Shown: in pieces, positions 48,113 to 49,504 of the stretch
How the letters are laid out: the number at the start of each line of letters is the position of its first letter
How positions within the stretch are numbered: the stretch's first letter is position 1
Assembly: GCA_902609685.1 (NCBI GenBank)
Contig: CACLSR010000001.1
Span: forward strand, 1 to 49,504
From: an uncultured Pelagibacteraceae bacterium
GTDB lineage: Bacteria; Pseudomonadota; Alphaproteobacteria; Pelagibacterales; Pelagibacteraceae
Direction: 5' to 3'
Length of the DNA: 49,504 bases
Notes under the pieces: model-generated
Seen by the model: the letters and a program-made list of their open reading frames with translations, nothing else
The model's database searches: none
Told to the model about the DNA's origin: nothing
Program-made: the position numbers and the translations under genes

Positions 48113-49504
48113 TTATAATTTTTTCTTCAAGATCTCATTGATCAATTGAGGATTTGCTTTTCCACCAGATGCTTTCATTGCCTGACCAACAAAAAAACCA
48201 AATAATTTTTCTTTACCTTGTTTATATTCAATAGCTTTTTCTCTGTTCTCATTAATTATTTTGTCAATTAAAGCTTCTAAAGCTTTTGGATCACTTTGTT
48301 GCTTTAATCCTTTTTCCTCAACAATTTTTTGTGGATCTTTGTCTCCATCAATCATTAATTCAAAAACAGTTTTTGCTATTTTTCCAGAAATAGTTCCATT
48401 CTTAATTAGATTTATCAATATGGCGAAGTTCTTGGAACTCACTGGACTTTGAGAAATTTCTAAACCTTTGCTATTTAAAATAGCAAATAGTTCTCCTGTA
48501 ATCCAATTGACTGCTAACTTAATATCTTTGTTCTTGCCCATTTTAGCTACAACTTCTTCAAAGTATTTTGCAATATCAATATCAGACACTAAAATATTGG
48601 CTTCATAGGGAGACAATTTAAACTCTTCAATAAATCTTTTCTTTTTGTCATCTGGAAGCTCTGGAATATCATTTTTAAGTTCTTCAATAAATTTTTCCGA
48701 TACCTCTAAAGGTAATAAATCAGGATCAGGAAAATATCTGTAATCATGAGCATCTTCTTTTGATCTCATTGATCTTGTCTCATTTTTCTTCGTATCAAAA
48801 AGTCTGGTTTCTTGATCAATAGTTTTGCCCTCTTCTATTAAATCAACTTGCCGATTAGCCTCATATTCTATTGCCATTTGCATAAACTTAATTGAATTAA
48901 CATTTTTAATTTCACATCGAGTGCCAAATTCTTTTGACCCTTTAGGTCTTACAGAAACATTCACATCCGCTCTTAAAGAGCCTTCTTGCATATTTCCGTC
49001 ACAAGTTCCTAGGTACCTCATTATAGATCGTAATTTTTTAATGTAAGCATTAACCTCATCTGGGGATCTTAAATCAGGCTTGCTCACTATTTCCATTAAA
49101 GCTACCCCTGATCTATTTAAATCTACAAAAGTATTTTGTGGGTCAAGATCATGAATACTTTTTCCAGCATCTTGTTCTAGATGTAATCTTTCTATACCTA
49201 CTTCTTTTTGACCATTAGGCATATCCAAAATAACTTTGCCCTCACCTACTATTGGATCTTTAAATTGTGATATTTGATATCCCTGAGGTAAATCAGCATA
49301 AAAATAATTTTTTCTATCAAATACAGAGCGTTTATTAATTTTTGCATTAAGACCAATGCCAGTTTTAATAGCTTGTTTAATACAAAATTCATTTATTACA
49401 GGTAGCATTCCTGGAAACGCAGCGTCAACTAAACTTACTTGTGTATTTGGTTCAGCACCAAATTTAGTTGATGAGGAAGAAAATAGTTTTGACTCAGATA
49501 ATAC
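48113..49504 (-). CDS. gatB: Aspartyl/glutamyl-tRNA amidotransferase subunit B (partial, 5' end outside window)
   Basis: Subunit that binds misacylated Glu-tRNAGln or Asp-tRNAAsn for transamidation. The open frame continues to the window edge (SESKLF then [24 protein letters not shown]), so the ATG at 49408 is internal. Conserved blocks: [83 protein letters not shown], and the tail domain ending [27 protein letters not shown]. About 463 residues are visible; the full family is about 480-500. Confidence 0.96.
   Translation of the reverse strand, partial: VLSESKLFSSSSTKFGAEPNTQVSLVDAAFPGMLPVINEFCIKQAIKTGIGLNAKINKRSVFDRKNYFYADLPQGYQISQFKDPIVGEGKVILDMPNGQKEVGIERLHLEQDAGKSIHDLDPQNTFVDLNRSGVALMEIVSKPDLRSPDEVNAYIKKLRSIMRYLGTCDGNMQEGSLRADVNVSVRPKGSKEFGTRCEIKNVNSIKFMQMAIEYEANRQVDLIEEGKTIDQETRLFDTKKNETRSMRSKEDAHDYRYFPDPDLLPLEVSEKFIEELKNDIPELPDDKKKRFIEEFKLSPYEANILVSDIDIAKYFEEVVAKMGKNKDIKLAVNWITGELFAILNSKGLEISQSPVSSKNFAILINLIKNGTISGKIAKTVFELMIDGDKDPQKIVEEKGLKQQSDPKALEALIDKIINENREKAIEYKQGKEKLFGFFVGQAMKASGGKANPQLINEILKKKL

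Noticed and set aside
1..49504. CRISPR arrays, rRNA genes, insertion sequences
   Set aside because: No regularly spaced repeats, no rRNA sequence and no transposase genes or terminal repeats were seen. The only recombinase gene is the tyrosine integrase.

Overview
The window looks like a stretch of a SAR11 (Pelagibacterales, alphaproteobacterial) chromosome. It is strongly AT-rich, genes are packed with 0-20 bp gaps or short overlaps, and lysine, asparagine and isoleucine codons dominate. Several contents fit SAR11: a tandem SAM-II/SAM-V riboswitch ahead of the O-acetylhomoserine sulfhydrylase gene, a heterotetrameric sarcosine oxidase operon, a membrane H+-pyrophosphatase, and alphaproteobacterial neighbourhoods such as rpmF-plsX-ihfA and the bamE / cytochrome bc1 chaperone pair. 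The assignment comes from gene content and motifs only; no search was run.

Layout. 1-9.7 kb is housekeeping: glpX, a MerR regulator, rpmG, chorismate mutase, heme A synthase, the riboswitch-controlled metY, rplM-rpsI, then argC, a small lipoprotein, homoserine dehydrogenase and two transporters. 9.7-15.2 kb is the accessory part: about 460 bp without a convincing gene, a short O6-alkylguanine-DNA alkyltransferase preceded by an anomalous roughly 52% G+C hairpin cluster, a small membrane protein, a tyrosine recombinase with a palindrome at its promoter, two glycosyltransferase genes (one a two-domain fusion), a GIY-YIG protein and tRNA-Glu. 15.3-19.9 kb holds ihfA-plsX-rpmF (no fabH between plsX and ihfA), a cytochrome bc1 chaperone whose start codon overlaps that of divergent bamE, and the H+-pyrophosphatase. 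19.9-27.2 kb is a long leftward run: thiL-nusB-ribH-ribB-ribE-ribD-nrdR-glyA-rpiB and a 2-oxoglutarate oxygenase. 27.3-35.6 kb has hemB, then leftward recO-rnc-lepB-acpS-pdxJ-pyrE-rsh and folK-smpB-dapA. 35.7-38 kb has a lytic transglycosylase and tRNA-Ser(GCU). 38.1-44.7 kb carries soxBDAG plus an amino-acid-type ABC binding protein and permease. 44.7-49.5 kb runs leftward: a nuclease, a MATE transporter, trhO, an O-methyltransferase and gatB, which runs off the window.

Links between genes. Sarcosine oxidase yields glycine and methylene-tetrahydrofolate, which GlyA interconverts with serine, so both feed one-carbon metabolism. Homoserine dehydrogenase supplies the homoserine skeleton used after acetylation by MetY, and SAM feeds back through the two aptamers. 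The rib genes supply flavins needed by sarcosine oxidase. Compaction is extreme: convergent genes share or abut stop codons, and several genes have -10-like hexamers within 5-10 bp of the start codon.

The observations most worth following are the hairpin-rich G+C island upstream of the alkyltransferase gene (10467-10651), the lox/dif-like palindrome at the integrase promoter (10967-11001), the two SAM aptamers with a complementary heptamer that could couple them, and several trimmed housekeeping proteins (Rsh without its middle domains, NrdR with altered zinc knuckles, RibB with a decayed second domain).
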